Notes: generated by a model not told the origin, from the sequence alone. A stretch of 64,000 nucleotides of DNA from CAWBFD01 sp963788115 (GCA_963788115.1 CAWBFD010000003.1:186001-250000); one strand, 5' to 3'. Shown: positions 24,570 to 35,451, numbered from the stretch's first letter. Numbers and translations: made by a program.

Positions 24570-25394
24570 CTAGGCGCGCTTGCGCCAGTACCGCTCGAGG
24601 CCGAGCCAGAGCTGGGCGGGCGGCGCCGCCTGCCGGAGCCGCACTCCCGCCTCGTCGGTGACCTCGGAGTCGATCTGAGCGTCGATCGCCCGCAGGAACC
24701 CCTCCCGGTCCGCGTCCCGGGTCAGCTCGCCCATCGAACGGAGCTGGCTCCGTGCCCGCTCGAGCTGGTCATCGACCGCATCCGCGGATCCGAAGTGGGT
24801 CAGGCGCAGGCGGCTTGGCCGCCAGCCGGCCACGAGGTCGAGCGATCGCTCCCATGCCTCGAGATCGATGTCGGGGGGCGGGGTCGGCATCAGGGTGTAG
24901 CGCTCGGGGGGGATCCTGACCCCGGCCACGTCCCCGACGAACGCGTCGCCGCTGGCGTCGTGGAGATAGCAGACGTGGTGAGAAGCATGGCCGGGCGTGT
25001 AGGCGACGCGAAACCCCTCCACCTCCTCCCCACCGTCGAGCGCGACCATGCTCTCGGGCGGTACCGGGGCGACCTCCCCCCACAGCCGCTCCAGCTCGTC
25101 CCCGTATAGCCGCCGGGCGCTCTCGAGCAGCTTCGTCGGATCCACGAGGTGGGGCGCCCCGACCCGGTGGACCCAGACCCGCAGCTTCGGGAAGCGCCGG
25201 ACGAGCGCCCCGGTCGCGCCAGCGTGATCGAGGTGAATGTGAGTGAGCAGGAGGCCCCGGGGCTCGCCGTCGAGCGCCGCCAGCAGCGTGTCCAGGCACG
25301 ATGCCGGGCCCGGGTCGACGATCAGGCCGTCGAGCTCGTGGGCGGCGATCACCCGGTCGCGACCGAGGTGCATGAGATCGATCTCCCGAATCAC
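24570..25394 (-). CDS. Metallo-beta-lactamase-fold hydrolase
   Basis: The 274-residue protein has the metal-binding HxHxDH motif in LLTHIHLDHAGATG, a second His in YTPGHASHHV and an Asp in DAFVGDVAG, so a dinuclear zinc site is intact. It resembles glyoxalase II-like and RNase Z-like MBL hydrolases of unknown substrate, with an extra C-terminal helical region. The GTG start at 25394 is divergent from the ethylmalonyl-CoA mutase gene with a 25 bp gap, so the two share a promoter region. Confidence 0.85.
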   Translation of the reverse strand: MIREIDLMHLGRDRVIAAHELDGLIVDPGPASCLDTLLAALDGEPRGLLLTHIHLDHAGATGALVRRFPKLRVWVHRVGAPHLVDPTKLLESARRLYGDELERLWGEVAPVPPESMVALDGGEEVEGFRVAYTPGHASHHVCYLHDASGDAFVGDVAGVRIPPERYTLMPTPPPDIDLEAWERSLDLVAGWRPSRLRLTHFGSADAVDDQLERARSQLRSMGELTRDADREGFLRAIDAQIDSEVTDEAGVRLRQAAPPAQLWLGLERYWRKRA

Positions 25395-25419
25395 GGGCGC
25401 CCGAACTTACAATCTCCAT

Positions 25420-27427
25420 ATGGCCGAGCATCGCCTGCCCGAGCCGGATCGCCCATGGGTCATGCGCACATACGCCGGGCATTCCGATGCCAGGCGCTCG
25501 AACGAGCTCTACCGGCGCAACCTCGCCAAGGGCCAGACGGGGCTCTCGGTCGCGTTCGATCTGCCGACGCAGACCGGTTACGACCCCGATCACGTGCTCG
25601 CCCGCGGCGAGGTCGGCAAGGTCGGCGTCTCGATCGCCCACAAGGGCGACATGCACACGCTCTTCGATGGCATCCCGCTCGACGAGATGAACACGTCGAT
25701 GACGATCAACGCCACGGCCGCCTGGCTGTTGGCCCTGTATGCGACCGTCGCGGAGGAGAACGGGATCGACCGTGCGGCGCTCACCGGCACGATCCAGAAC
25801 GACATCGTCAAGGAGTACCTGTCGCGCGGGACCTACGCGTTCCCACCCGAGCCCTCGATGCGGCTGATCGCGGACACGGTCGCCTTCTCGGTCAACGAGA
25901 TCCCCCGGTGGAACCCGACCAACGTCTGCAGCTACCACCTGCAGGAGGCCGGGGCGACCCCCGTGCAGGAGATCGCCTACGCGCTCTCGACCGCGATCGC
26001 GGTGCTCGACCGGGTGAGGGAGCGCGGACAGGTCGACGAGGGCGACTTCCCCAGGGTGTTCGGCCGGATCTCCTTCTTCGTCAACGCCGGCGTTCGGTTC
26101 GTCGAGGAGCACGCGAAGCTCCGCGCGATGTCGCGGATCTGGGAGCGGCTCGGCCGCGAGCGCTACGGCGTCACCGACCCGAAGCTGCTGCGGCTGCGTT
26201 ACGGCGTCCAGGTCAACTCGCTGGGCCTGACCGAGGCGCAGCCGGAGAACAACATGCCGCGCATCACGCTCGAGGCGCTCGCCGTGACCCTCGGCCGCGA
26301 GCGCCCGCGCCCGCGCGATTCAGCTCCCCGCCTGGAACGAGGCCCTCGGCCTCCCGCGGCCCTGGGACCAGCAGTGGAGCCTCCGGATCCAGCAGGTGCT
26401 GGCGTTCGAGACGGACCTCTTGGAGTACCCCGACATCTTCGAGGGCTCGAAGGTGATGGACGGGCTCGTCGACGAGCTGGTCGAGGGCGCGAGCGAGGAG
26501 ATGCGGAGCGTCGAGGAGCAGGGCGGCGCGGTGGAGGCGGTGCCGTACATGAAGGCGCGCCTGGTCGAGTCCCACCGCGAGCGGATTCAGAGGATCGAGC
26601 GGGGAGAGATCACCGTGGTCGGCCAGAACCGGTACGTCGAGACCGAGGCCTCGCCGCTGACCGACGACGCGGAGGGCGGCATCCTCACTCCCGACCCCGA
26701 GGTTGAGCGCGAGTGCCGCGAGGCGCTCGAGCGCTGGAAGGCCGAGCGCGACAACGCGGCGGTCGAGCGGGCGCTCGCCGAGCTCGCCGAGGCGGCGGCG
26801 GACGAATCCCAGAACGTCATGCCGGCGACGCTGGCCGCGGCGAGGGCTGGCGCGACGACCGGCGAATGGGCGCAGACCCTCCGCGACGTGTTCGGCGACT
26901 ATCGGGGGCCGACCGGGGTCGCCGGCGCCGCGGCGCGCGGCGACGAGGACCTGCTGGCGGAGGTGCGCGCGCGCGTCGACGAGGTCTCCGCCCGGCTCGG
27001 CCACCGGCTGCGGATCCTGGTCGGCAAGCCGGGCCTGGACGGCCACTCGAACGGCGCCGAGCAGATCGCCGTCCGCGCCCGCGACGTGGGCATGGAGGTG
27101 ATCTATCAGGGCATCCGCCTGACCCCGGCCCAGATCGCGGCCTCGGCGGTGCAGGAGGACGTCGACGTGGTCGGCCTCTCGATCCTCTCGGGCTCGCACG
27201 GCGAGCTCGTGCCCGAGACAGCCCGGCTGCTCGCCGAGCAGGGCGTCGACGTGCCGGTCGTGGTCGGCGGGATCATCCCGGCCGCCGACGCACGGCGCAT
27301 GCTCGAGGCCGGCGTCGCGCGCGTCTACACGCCCAAGGACTTCGACGTCAACCGGATCATGGTCGAGATCGTCGACCTGGTCGCGGAGCGGAGCGGGGCC
27401 GGCGCAGCGGCGGGGTCGCCCGCCTGA
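25420..27427 (+). CDS. ecm: B12-dependent ethylmalonyl-CoA mutase, frameshifted
   Basis: Joined across one frameshift this is a ~668-residue mutase. The catalytic barrel has GQTGLSVAFDLPTQTGYD, MNTSMTINATAAWLL and NVCSYHLQEAGATP. The C-terminal B12-binding domain has GKPGLDGHSNGAEQIA (DxHxxG). Length and the sequence around LARGEVGKVGV fit ethylmalonyl-CoA mutase (~656-670 residues) better than the ~720-residue methylmalonyl-CoA mutase; this is my reading, not a search. The frame breaks near 26301-26306, where GR-E/D-ARARAIQLPAWNEA is split by one extra base. Confidence 0.85.
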
Positions 27428-27465
27428 GTCGGGCCCCGCTTGAGTGCTCCAGCGATGGTGAGCGC

Positions 27466-28065
27466 TTGAGCCCCCAGGCGATCGAGTTTCCGGTCGAGGG
27501 CTTGAGCGACGGCACCGTGCGCGTGCGCCTGATCGCCGACGCGGACGTCCCGGCGATCACCGCGGCCTGTCAGGACCCCGAGATCGTCCGCTACACGACG
27601 ATCCCGTCGCCCTATGAGCTGCACCACGCCCGCGAGTGGCAGCTTCGCTCTCAGGCGGGCCTCGCGGCCGGCACCGACATCGGCGCGCTGATCGTCGACG
27701 CCGACTCCGATGAGCTGTTGGGCTCGGTCGGCTTACACGGGCTCGACCCGGCGACCGGGCGAGCCGCGGCCGGCTACTGGGTGGCGGCCAGCGCCCGCCG
27801 CCGGGGCGTGGCGACGCGCGGGCTCCGACTCCTGTGCGCGTTCGCCTTCGACGAACTCGGCGTCGAGAGAATCGAGCTCTGGATCGAGCCCGAGAACGAG
27901 CCCTCGCGCCGGGTGGCCGAGCGGGTCGGCTTTCGCAGCGAGGGCCTGCTGAGGTCCTACATGCCGGTCCAGGGCATCCGCCGCGACATGCTCATGTACT
28001 CGTTGCTGCCGGGGGACCTGGGCGACTCGGGCGAGACTTCACCTCGATCTTGGGTTACTACATAA
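27466..28065 (+). CDS. GNAT-family N-acetyltransferase (RimJ/RimL-like)
   Basis: The 199-residue protein has the acetyl-CoA-binding region in ARRRGVATRGLRLLCAFAF and the GNAT C-terminal pattern RIELWIEPENEPSRRVAERV followed by GFRSEGLLRSY, typical of RimJ/RimL-like enzymes that acetylate protein N-termini or small amines. TTG 27466 is chosen because the conserved N-terminal strand (VRVRLIADADVPAITAAC) follows shortly; the longer upstream frame overlaps the mutase. The substrate is unknown. Confidence 0.78.
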   Translation: MSPQAIEFPVEGLSDGTVRVRLIADADVPAITAACQDPEIVRYTTIPSPYELHHAREWQLRSQAGLAAGTDIGALIVDADSDELLGSVGLHGLDPATGRAAAGYWVAASARRRGVATRGLRLLCAFAFDELGVERIELWIEPENEPSRRVAERVGFRSEGLLRSYMPVQGIRRDMLMYSLLPGDLGDSGETSPRSWVTT

Positions 28066-28488
28066 GTCGCAATCGGGGAGGCACCTACCCGCAATGGGGG
28101 ACTTTTCTCCGATCTGCGGTCTTCTACCGATGCTTTGCCCGAGCCGGTCGCTAGGGTGCTCGCTTAGGTCGAGAGATCCGAACGATCCTTGACTGGGGGG
28201 CTCGTCACACGGCGAAGCCGAAACTTCACGGACGAGAGTCGAGATCGTTTTGACCCGTCGTCACGGACGACGAAACAGCACAGCTGGCCGCGCCACCGGG
28301 CAATCGGGATCGGCGCGGTCCTCTTCAGTGCTCGCGCTCGCGTTCCGTTCCTATCGCCGAGTGCAGCCTCGGCAGTGATTCCTCCCCCGTCAAGTGCGGC
28401 GAATCTAAAGCTTTCGCGCGCCGCTGCCGATCAGTAGTCCCAATGCCGGTGAATCGCCGCGCGTAGATCCCTAACCGCAAAGGAATGA
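28066..28488. promoter_or_regulatory. Gene-free leader of the surface protein with small structured elements
   Basis: This 423-base stretch holds no convincing gene. It contains a 36-base stem element (28201-28236: CTCGTC / GACGAG around CGGC-GAA-GCCG at 28210-28220) and a hairpin CGTCGT-CACGG-ACGACG (28256-28272). TCACGGACGA occurs twice (28226-28235 and 28261-28270). It could be a 5' untranslated regulatory region. It does not match any riboswitch class I can recognise. Confidence 0.4.
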
Positions 28489-31400
28489 ATGTCAGCCTCG
28501 GTCCCTAGTTCACAGATGTCGCCCGTTCGCTTCGCATCCCTCGCCGCCGTCTTCCTCGCGGCGCTCGGCCTGGCGCTGGCCCTCCTCGGCGGGACGAACC
28601 CGCTGGTCGGGACGGCATCGGCGAACATCGGGACCACCACCGAGGACTACAACAGCCTCAGCTTCAGGCTCCAGGGCTGTGATCGGAACGTCACAACGAC
28701 GCTGCCCAACGGGAGTGGGAAGTTCATCTGCCCTGACGCGCTGTACACCGACGGGAATCTCGGGCAGAACTGGAACGAGCTCGACCTCGTTCCCCACCGC
28801 GTGCTCATCAACGCTGGGAACAACCCGGACACCACCTACCACTTTCAGGTCGAGGCCGATAACAAGGTCATCGGCAGCCCCGACAAGATCGGCTACGACT
28901 TCATCTCCGCCCAGCCCGAGAGCGTCAGCGGCGGATGCAACGTCTCGTTCGGACCCGCGTTGACGCGGGGCACTGGGACGAACAACGACCCGATCATCTT
29001 CTATCGGGACGTGACCGTCACCAACCAGCAGCCGAACACGACCTGCCAGATCGACTACTACATGCGGCTCGCGCTGGGCTCCCACCTCTGGCCGGGCTCC
29101 TCCCTCCACAGCCGCCTAGCCAACAACATCGGCACCTCGGCGAAGATCGGCAACAAGGAGAACTCGATCCCGGTCAACCAGATCTCGCCGCAGGAGCTCG
29201 CCAAGGACATGACCGCGACCCAGGGCACCGATCACGCCTGGGACATCACGAAGGAGCCGACTCCGGCGACGGTCGGGTTCGACAACACCTGCGACCCGAG
29301 CTCCACCAACGGCGCCCCGGTGAGCATCAAGGTGACCTGGGAGAAGTTCGCCGCGACGCCGAATGGCCCGATCACCGTGGTCACGCACGTCTATGCGACG
29401 AACCCGGCGGCGCGGGTCATCACCACCTCCGTCACGGACAACATCCGATCCGGCACGACGGTCCTCGACACGGCGAGTTCGGGCTCCATTGACGTTCCCG
29501 CGAACACCGCCAACTTCCCAATCCTGACCCACACGAAGACGGTCCCGGCGGGCACGACGAACCTCAACGACGTCGCGACCGCCACCTACACCGACAAGGC
29601 GACCGGCATCCCGATTCCCGGGAGCACGACCGCCACGGCGTCGGCGCCCGTGCAGTTCTCGGGGCCCGAGGCCAACGCTTCGGCAACGATCACAGATTCC
29701 GAGAGCATCACCGGCGCCGGCTTCACGTTCTCGGCCGACTCGTTCACGCCCACGTTGGCGGGCGCCTTCGACGCCCCCTACATCGCCGGCACGAAGACCG
29801 TCGGGCCCGTCGGCTGGACTTCGAACAGCCAGACGGCCAGCGGCTCCGTGACGTTCGCCAAGACGATCTTCGCGGCCTCGGGCACGACCTCGAGCGGGGA
29901 GCTGTCCGACACCGCCACGGTCACAGGGTCGGACGGGTTCACCAAGTCGACCAGCGCGAGCGTCGATGTCTCGGCCAGCGCCAAGGTCTCCCTGGTGATC
30001 AAGAAGAACATCCCGAATGTCCTGCAGGGCAGCGAGACCCAGAGCTTCACGTTCAATGTGAAGAACTCGAACGACGTTACCGTGGCGACGAAGACGCTCT
30101 CGTTCGCCGCCGGCGACACGACGAAGTCGGTCACCGTCGACAACCTGGCGCCCGATGAGTACACCGTCTCCGAGCAGGCCGCCGCCGGGTGGTCGTCGCA
30201 AGCGGACAAGACGGTCGACCTCTCGGATCCGACGGCCGCATGCTCGCGCACCGCGGAGTTCAACAACAGCATCAGCGCAGAAGCCAAGGCGGTGAAGGTC
30301 ACCGACCCGGTCGGCAGCGAAGATGGATGGCACATGGTCCTCAACGGCCCCGGAACGCCAGCGGGCGGAGAGGACGTCGCGACGGACACGAACGGCAACG
30401 CGTCCTTCAGCACGCCGCTCCAGGAGGGCCACTACACGATCACCGAGGTCGAGCAGTCCGGGTGGGACCAGACGACCGCCACGGGCGACTGCGACTTCAA
30501 CGTGAACTTCCCGGCCGACGGTGGGGAGACGTTCACCTGCACGATCACGAACGTCAAGGACGCCAAGCTGACCCTGGTCAAGCAGGCGACCCCCGAGGGC
30601 ACGACCTCGTTTGACTTCGACGCCACCGGCGCCGGGGTCGACGACGACCCCGACCTGATCGACGACGGCACCAACGCCAACACCGCCGTCTACACGCTGA
30701 CCGCGGCCCAGCTCGGCACCCACACGTTCACCGAGAACGTGCCGGCCGGCTGGAGCCTGACCGCGAAGAGCTGCGCGAAGGCCGAGCGGCCCGGTCGGCT
30801 CGGCGATCGCCAACGGCGTCTCGGTCGACGTCGCCGCCGGCGATGACATCACCTGCACCTTCACCGACGTCAAGGACGCCAAGCTGACAAGACCTGGTCA
30901 AGCAGGCGACCCCCGAGGGCACGACCTCGTTTGACTTCGACGCCACCGGCGCCGGGGTCGACGACGACCCCGACCTGATCGACGACGGCACCAAGCGCCA
31001 ACACCGCCGTCTACACGCTGACCGCGGCCCAGCTCGGCACCCACACGTTCACCGAGAACGTGCCGGCCGGCTGGAGCCTGACCGCGAAGAGCTGCGCGAA
31101 GGCCGGCGGCCCGGTCGGCTCGGCGATCGCCAACGGCGTCTCGGTCGACGTCGCCGCCGGCGATGACACGCGGCTGCACCTTCACCGACTCAAGGACGCC
31201 AAGCTGACCTGGTCAAGCAGGCGACCTCGAGGGCACGACCTCGTTTGACTTCGACGCCACCGGCGCCGGGGTCGACGACGACCCCGACCTGATCGACGAC
31301 GGCACCAACGCCAACACCGCCGTCTACACGGCTGACCGCGGCCCAGCTCGGCACCCACACGTTCACCGAGAACGTGCCGGCCGGCTGGAGCCTGACCGCG

Positions 31401-33032
31401 AAGAGCTGCGCGAAGGCGACAGCGGCCCGGTCGGCTCGGCGATCGCCAACGGCGTCTCGCGCACCTTCGTCGGTCGCCGCCGGCGACGACATCACCTGCA
31501 CCTTCACCGACGCAAGGACGCCAAGCTGACCTGGTCAAGCAGGCGACCCCCGAGGACGCCGACCTCGTTTGACCTCAAGGCCGCCGGCGCCGGGGTCGAC
31601 GACGACCCCGACCTGATCGACGACGGCACCAAGCGGCCTGAACACCGCCGTCTACACGTCTCTGACCGCGGCCCAGCTCGGCACCCACACGTTCACCGAG
31701 AACGTGCCGGCCGGCTGGAGCCTGACCGCGAAGAGCTGCGCGAAGGCCAGCGGCCCGGTAGGCTCGGCGATCGCCAACGGCGTCTCGGTCGACGTCGCCG
31801 GCGGCGATGACATCACCTGCACGTTCGAGGACAAGCGACTGCCGAAGCTCACGGTGATCAAGACGGTCATCAATGACAACGGCGGCCAGGCCGAGGCGAG
31901 CGATTGGAACATCTACGTCAAGAAGTCCGGTGGTTCCAACGTTGCAGGCAGCCCGAAGCCCGGCTCCGCGGGGAGACACGTACACGCTGCCGATCGGCAC
32001 GTACACGGTCTCCGAGAACACTGGCCCCGCCGGCTACGCGTTCGACGGATTCAGCGGCGACTGCAACCGAACCCGGGTGGCTCGGTGACGCTCGACTACG
32101 GCGACGACGTGACCTGCACGCTCACCAACAACGACCAGCCGGGCAGGATCGTGATCATCAAGAACGCGAAGCCGGCGAACGGGACGTTCACGTTCAATAC
32201 GACCGGGTCCACCTCGGGCCCCGGACACGGGCCCGTGGCCCCACGAGCTTCCCGCTGACCGGCTCGACGGCCAATAACGGCAACACGCGATCGTTCACGC
32301 TGGACGCCGGGAACTACTCCGTGCAGGAGAGCACCCAGCTCAGCTGGATCCTGACCGGAATCGGTGGCTCCACGGACCCGAATACCCCATACCGACTGCA
32401 CGGTGACCGGGTCGAACGGCAGCACTGGAGTCGGCAACCTGAGCACGCAGACGGTCGCGATCTCACTCAAGAACGGCGACACCGTCACCTGCGTGTTCGA
32501 GAACACCGGCAACGGCGCCACGCGGACGCAGGGCTTCTGGGCCACGCACCCGCAGCTGGCGGCGATCGCATGGAACGGCGGCTCGGGGTTCAATCACATG
32601 TTCCCCGGAGTGGGCGACAAGAAGATCGGCACATGCACGATCGACCTCACGATCAATGCGGCCGTTGGCGCGCCGGCAGCCAACTCGGAGCTCATGGCTG
32701 GCTTCTGGGGCGACGTCTCGAAGCTGACGGGTGGCAAGAAGCGCAGCGCCCTGTCGCAGGCAAAGATGCAGCTCCTGCAGCAGCTGTTGGCGGCCGAGCT
32801 CAACGTCTCGGCGTTCGGATCGACGCCCAGCAACGGTTCGATCTCGAGCTGGGAGTCCGCTTTCTGCGCTACCAACCCGAACACCGCCTTGAACAACGTC
32901 AAGACCGCCCAGCAGCAGGCTGCGTCATTCAACTCGCAGGGCGACAACTCGACGTTCACGCCAGGCACATCCGCGGACAGCAAGTTCGCCAGGTACATCT
33001 CGAAGCTCCAGTACTGGAACTTCCTGGACTAG
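28489..33032 (+). CDS. Large secreted surface protein with tandem prealbumin-like repeats, frame-disrupted
   Basis: The first 785 codons are intact. They hold a signal peptide (about 10-45, FASLAAVFLAALGLALALLG), beta-rich domains including a DUF11-like region (FDNTCDPSSTNGAPVSIKV), and SpaA/prealbumin-like repeats (SFTFNVKNSNDVTVATKTL, then YTVSEQAAAGW). From 30783 to about 32400 many frame changes occur, mainly in four tandem ~315 bp repeats. The final domain (TQGFWATHPQLAAIAWNGG to WNFLD) is in one clean frame to 33032. With frames restored it would be ~1,500 residues. It starts at ATG 28489 with AGGA 4 bases before; ATG 28516 is an alternative. A strong terminator follows. Confidence 0.75.
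30559..31840 (+). repeat. Four tandem ~315 bp coding repeats
   Basis: Units begin at GACGCCAAGCTGA near 30559, 30875, 31195 and 31517, with spacings 316, 320 and 322 where the 105-codon unit needs 315. Each encodes a prealbumin-like domain (TFTENVPAGWSLTAKSCAKA). The units are nearly identical apart from single-base and short indels, which break the frame. Confidence 0.85.
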
Positions 33033-33104
33033 CGGACCCTCCCGACCCCGAAAGGGCGTTCTGGAACAACCTGCCGTAACGAGCTAGGCAATAAGGACCA
33101 GCTA

Positions 33105-33134
33105 GAGAGGGGCCCCGCATCCGGGGCCCCTCTC
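33105..33134 (+). terminator. Strong hairpin terminator after the surface protein
   Basis: GAGAGGGGCCCCG (33105-33117) pairs with CGGGGCCCCTCTC (33122-33134), a perfect 13 bp stem with a 4-base loop, 70 bp after the stop. It is followed by GTCTGG without a T tract. Confidence 0.8.
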
Positions 33135-33240
33135 GTCTGGGCCGTCCCCGGTCAAACCCGACCGGCGACATGACCCGCCACTCCCACCCGCCGGCCGGGG
33201 CGCCTGACGAAGGGGCGCTTGGCAGCTACCCTCAGGGGTG

Positions 33241-33807
33241 ATGAGCGAGCTCAACGGCGATCGCAGCGCCTGGCTTCGCTGCTATCGCTGCTGGTCCCAA
33301 CGGCTCGAGGCCCAGGTCCATTACGACGCCCTCCTCCGGGTCGATCCCGAGAGCGGCGAGGCCGGCGAGCGGGTCGAGGAGATGCAGGAGGCGGTGGTTC
33401 AGTGCCTCGACTGCATGCACGACCAGCCTCATCTCGCGATCGAGGACGGAAGGGTGGTCCCGATCGAGGACCGCTGGGAGCGGATGGTCGCCGGGACCCC
33501 ATGGGTCGCGTCCTGCACGGTCGAGGTGGACCAGGACACGGTCGAGACCTGCTCGGGGCCCGAGGCAGCGGACAGCCTCACCTACGCGGGATTCGGCGAG
33601 CAGGGGACCCGGGAGTTCTTCACCCATGTGCGCTTCCACAAGCATGTCGAGGAACGGATCGTGATCCACATGCTGGTCGAGCTCTATGCCCGCTCCGCCG
33701 AGGAGGCGACCGACGTGCTCGAGGGCGCCTCGCGCGGGACCCTCGAGCTGACCTCGCTGGCCGAGGAGTCGCGACCGCCGGCACACGCGGCTGACGAAGC
33801 GCACTAG
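33241..33807 (+). CDS. Conserved protein with two CxxC pairs, unknown function
   Basis: The 188-residue protein has C-Y-R-C near residue 15 and C-L-D-C-M-H-D near residue 60, a spacing compatible with one zinc ribbon, and a helical C-terminal half (HKHVEERIVIHMLVELYARS). There is no signal peptide. ATG 33241 follows AGGGGTG; GTG 33238 is directly before it. It lies 6 bp upstream of the LLM oxidoreductase gene and may be co-transcribed. I do not recognise the family. Confidence 0.6.
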   Translation: MSELNGDRSAWLRCYRCWSQRLEAQVHYDALLRVDPESGEAGERVEEMQEAVVQCLDCMHDQPHLAIEDGRVVPIEDRWERMVAGTPWVASCTVEVDQDTVETCSGPEAADSLTYAGFGEQGTREFFTHVRFHKHVEERIVIHMLVELYARSAEEATDVLEGASRGTLELTSLAEESRPPAHAADEAH

Positions 33808-33813
33808 AAGCGA

Positions 33814-34791
33814 ATGGCCGGCATCGGCTGCTTCATCTCCGCCGGGCGCTCGCTCGACTCGGCACTCGAGCGGGTCCGGCGCGCGGACGAGCTCGGCTTC
33901 GACGCCGTCTACACGACCCACATCGCCGCGCGCGACTCGGTCACGCTGCTGATGGCGTATGCGTCGGCCTCCGAGCGGATCGGGCTCGGCACCGGGGTCG
34001 TGCCGATCTTCTCCCGCGGGCCTGCGGCGATGGCGCAGAGCGCGGCGACGGTCGACGAGTGCTCGGGCGGCCGGATGATCCTGGGGCTTGGGGTGTCCCA
34101 TCAGGTGACGGTCGAGAACTGGTACGGGCAGCGGATCGAGAAGCCGGTCACGCAGATGCGCGAGTACGCGACGATCGTGCGCGCGATTCTCCAAGGCGAG
34201 CCACCTCCGGACTGCGAGTCCTTCTCGACCAAGTTCCAGTTCATGGGCCTCGAGCCCCGGCCCGACCTGCCGATCAAGATCGCGGCGCTGTCGCCGCGGA
34301 TGCTGCGGCTCGCCGGCGAGATCGGCGACGGGGTGATGCTCTGGCTGTGCAATCCCGAATACATCCGGGAGGTCGTCGTACCCGAAGTCCGGGCGGGCCG
34401 CGAGCGCGCCGGTAAGAGCCTGGACGGGTTCGACATCGTCCCCGCGGTCCCGGTCGCGCTCACCGACGATGTCGAGGAGGCGCGGGCGAGGATGCGCCAG
34501 GACCTGATCCCGTACGCGTCGCTCCCGTTCTATCGCACGATGCTCGAGCGCTCCGGCTTCGGCGACGAGATCGCCGCCTTCGACCAGGGCATGGCGGCCG
34601 GCGATCTCGAGCAGGCGAAGGCGGGTCTCTCCGACCGCCTCCTCGATGCGCTCGCGGGAATCGGGTCGGCCGACGAAGTGCGTGCGGCGGTGCTGCGCTA
34701 TCGGGACGCCGGGGCGATCTCACCGTGCATCGGCGGCATCCCCGGGACCGACTTCACCGCGGCGCTCGCCGCCGTCGCCGAGCTCATCTGA
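33814..34791 (+). CDS. F420-dependent LLM-class oxidoreductase
   Basis: The 325-residue TIM-barrel protein begins MAGIGCFISAGRSLDSALER and carries family sequences such as RIGLGTGVVPIFSRGP, GGRMILGLGVSHQVTVENWYG and IKIAALSPRMLRLAGEIGDG. Bacterial luciferase-like (LLM) members use F420H2 or FMNH2; in a genome that makes F420 the F420 type is likely. The C-terminus DAGAISPCIGGIPGTD is common in F420-dependent members. The substrate is unknown. A zinc-ribbon-like gene precedes it closely. Confidence 0.85.
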   Translation: MAGIGCFISAGRSLDSALERVRRADELGFDAVYTTHIAARDSVTLLMAYASASERIGLGTGVVPIFSRGPAAMAQSAATVDECSGGRMILGLGVSHQVTVENWYGQRIEKPVTQMREYATIVRAILQGEPPPDCESFSTKFQFMGLEPRPDLPIKIAALSPRMLRLAGEIGDGVMLWLCNPEYIREVVVPEVRAGRERAGKSLDGFDIVPAVPVALTDDVEEARARMRQDLIPYASLPFYRTMLERSGFGDEIAAFDQGMAAGDLEQAKAGLSDRLLDALAGIGSADEVRAAVLRYRDAGAISPCIGGIPGTDFTAALAAVAELI

Positions 34792-34861
34792 GCCGCCCTC
34801 GCACTTGGTGGGCCGGACCGGCAATGGCCGGCTTCGGATCCCAAACGCCGTGCAGACTCGG

Positions 34862-35422
34862 CTAGTCGACCGGGCCCTCGGCGGCCTCGCTCGTCGTGGC
34901 CTCGCCCTCCGCCGGCAGGCGCGGCACCAGCACGGCCCGCTTGAACTCCGCAACCAGGGTCCCGTCCTGCTTGTAGACCCGGGTGTGGACGCGAACCACG
35001 CCGCGGTCGGGCTTCGACTGCGAGGGCCGCACCTCGAGCACCTCGGACTCGGAGAACAGCGTGTCCCCGTGGAAGACGGGCGCCGGGTGGCGGAGCTCCT
35101 CGGTCGCGAGGTTGGCGATCGCCTTGCCGGAGACGTCCCCGACCGACATCCCGAGCGCGAGCGAGTAGACGAGCGGGCCGACGACCACGTTGCGCCCCTG
35201 CTGCGCCTGCGACGCGTAGAGGTCGTTGATGTGGAGCGGGTGGTGGTTCATCGTCAGCAGGCAGAACAGGTGATCGTCGGCCTCGGTCACCGTCTTCGCA
35301 GGCCAGTGCTTGTAGACGGCACCGACCTCGAACTCCTCGAGGTAGCGTCCGTACCGGCGAGCGCCGGAGGCCTCGCGGCCCTCCTGGTCGGTGACGAGCG
35401 TGTGGTCCGGGACGTCGTTCAT
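34862..35422 (-). CDS. MaoC-family hydratase, probably mesaconyl-CoA hydratase type
   Basis: The ~186-residue hot-dog-fold protein contains VTEADDHLFCLLTMNHHPLH with the Asp-His hydratase pair, then QGRNVVVGPLVYSLALGMSV. Actinobacteria that use the ethylmalonyl-CoA route carry single-domain MaoC proteins as mesaconyl-CoA hydratase. That assignment is inferred from ccr, ecm and the CoA lyase in this window, and a generic (R)-enoyl-CoA hydratase cannot be excluded. ATG 35422 is preferred over ATG 35470, which lies inside a palindrome. Confidence 0.78.
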   Translation of the reverse strand: MNDVPDHTLVTDQEGREASGARRYGRYLEEFEVGAVYKHWPAKTVTEADDHLFCLLTMNHHPLHINDLYASQAQQGRNVVVGPLVYSLALGMSVGDVSGKAIANLATEELRHPAPVFHGDTLFSESEVLEVRPSQSKPDRGVVRVHTRVYKQDGTLVAEFKRAVLVPRLPAEGEATTSEAAEGPVD

Positions 35423-35451
35423 CTGGGCGGGAGCATGCCACGACGCACCGA

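Noticed and set aside
27437..27475. CTTGAG repeats near the GNAT start as an operator
   Set aside because: Only two short copies, overlapping coding sequence; too weak to support.
28189..28437. 82-residue frame in the leader of the surface protein
   Set aside because: No ribosome site, Arg/Ser-rich shadow composition, and overlaps the structured elements.
29116..30882. 588-residue minus-strand frame opposite the surface protein
   Set aside because: Shadow of the repetitive coding region on the other strand; no start signal or motif.
30559..31840. Possible CRISPR-like direct repeats
   Set aside because: The ~315 bp units are coding and contiguous with no spacers; they are protein-domain repeats.
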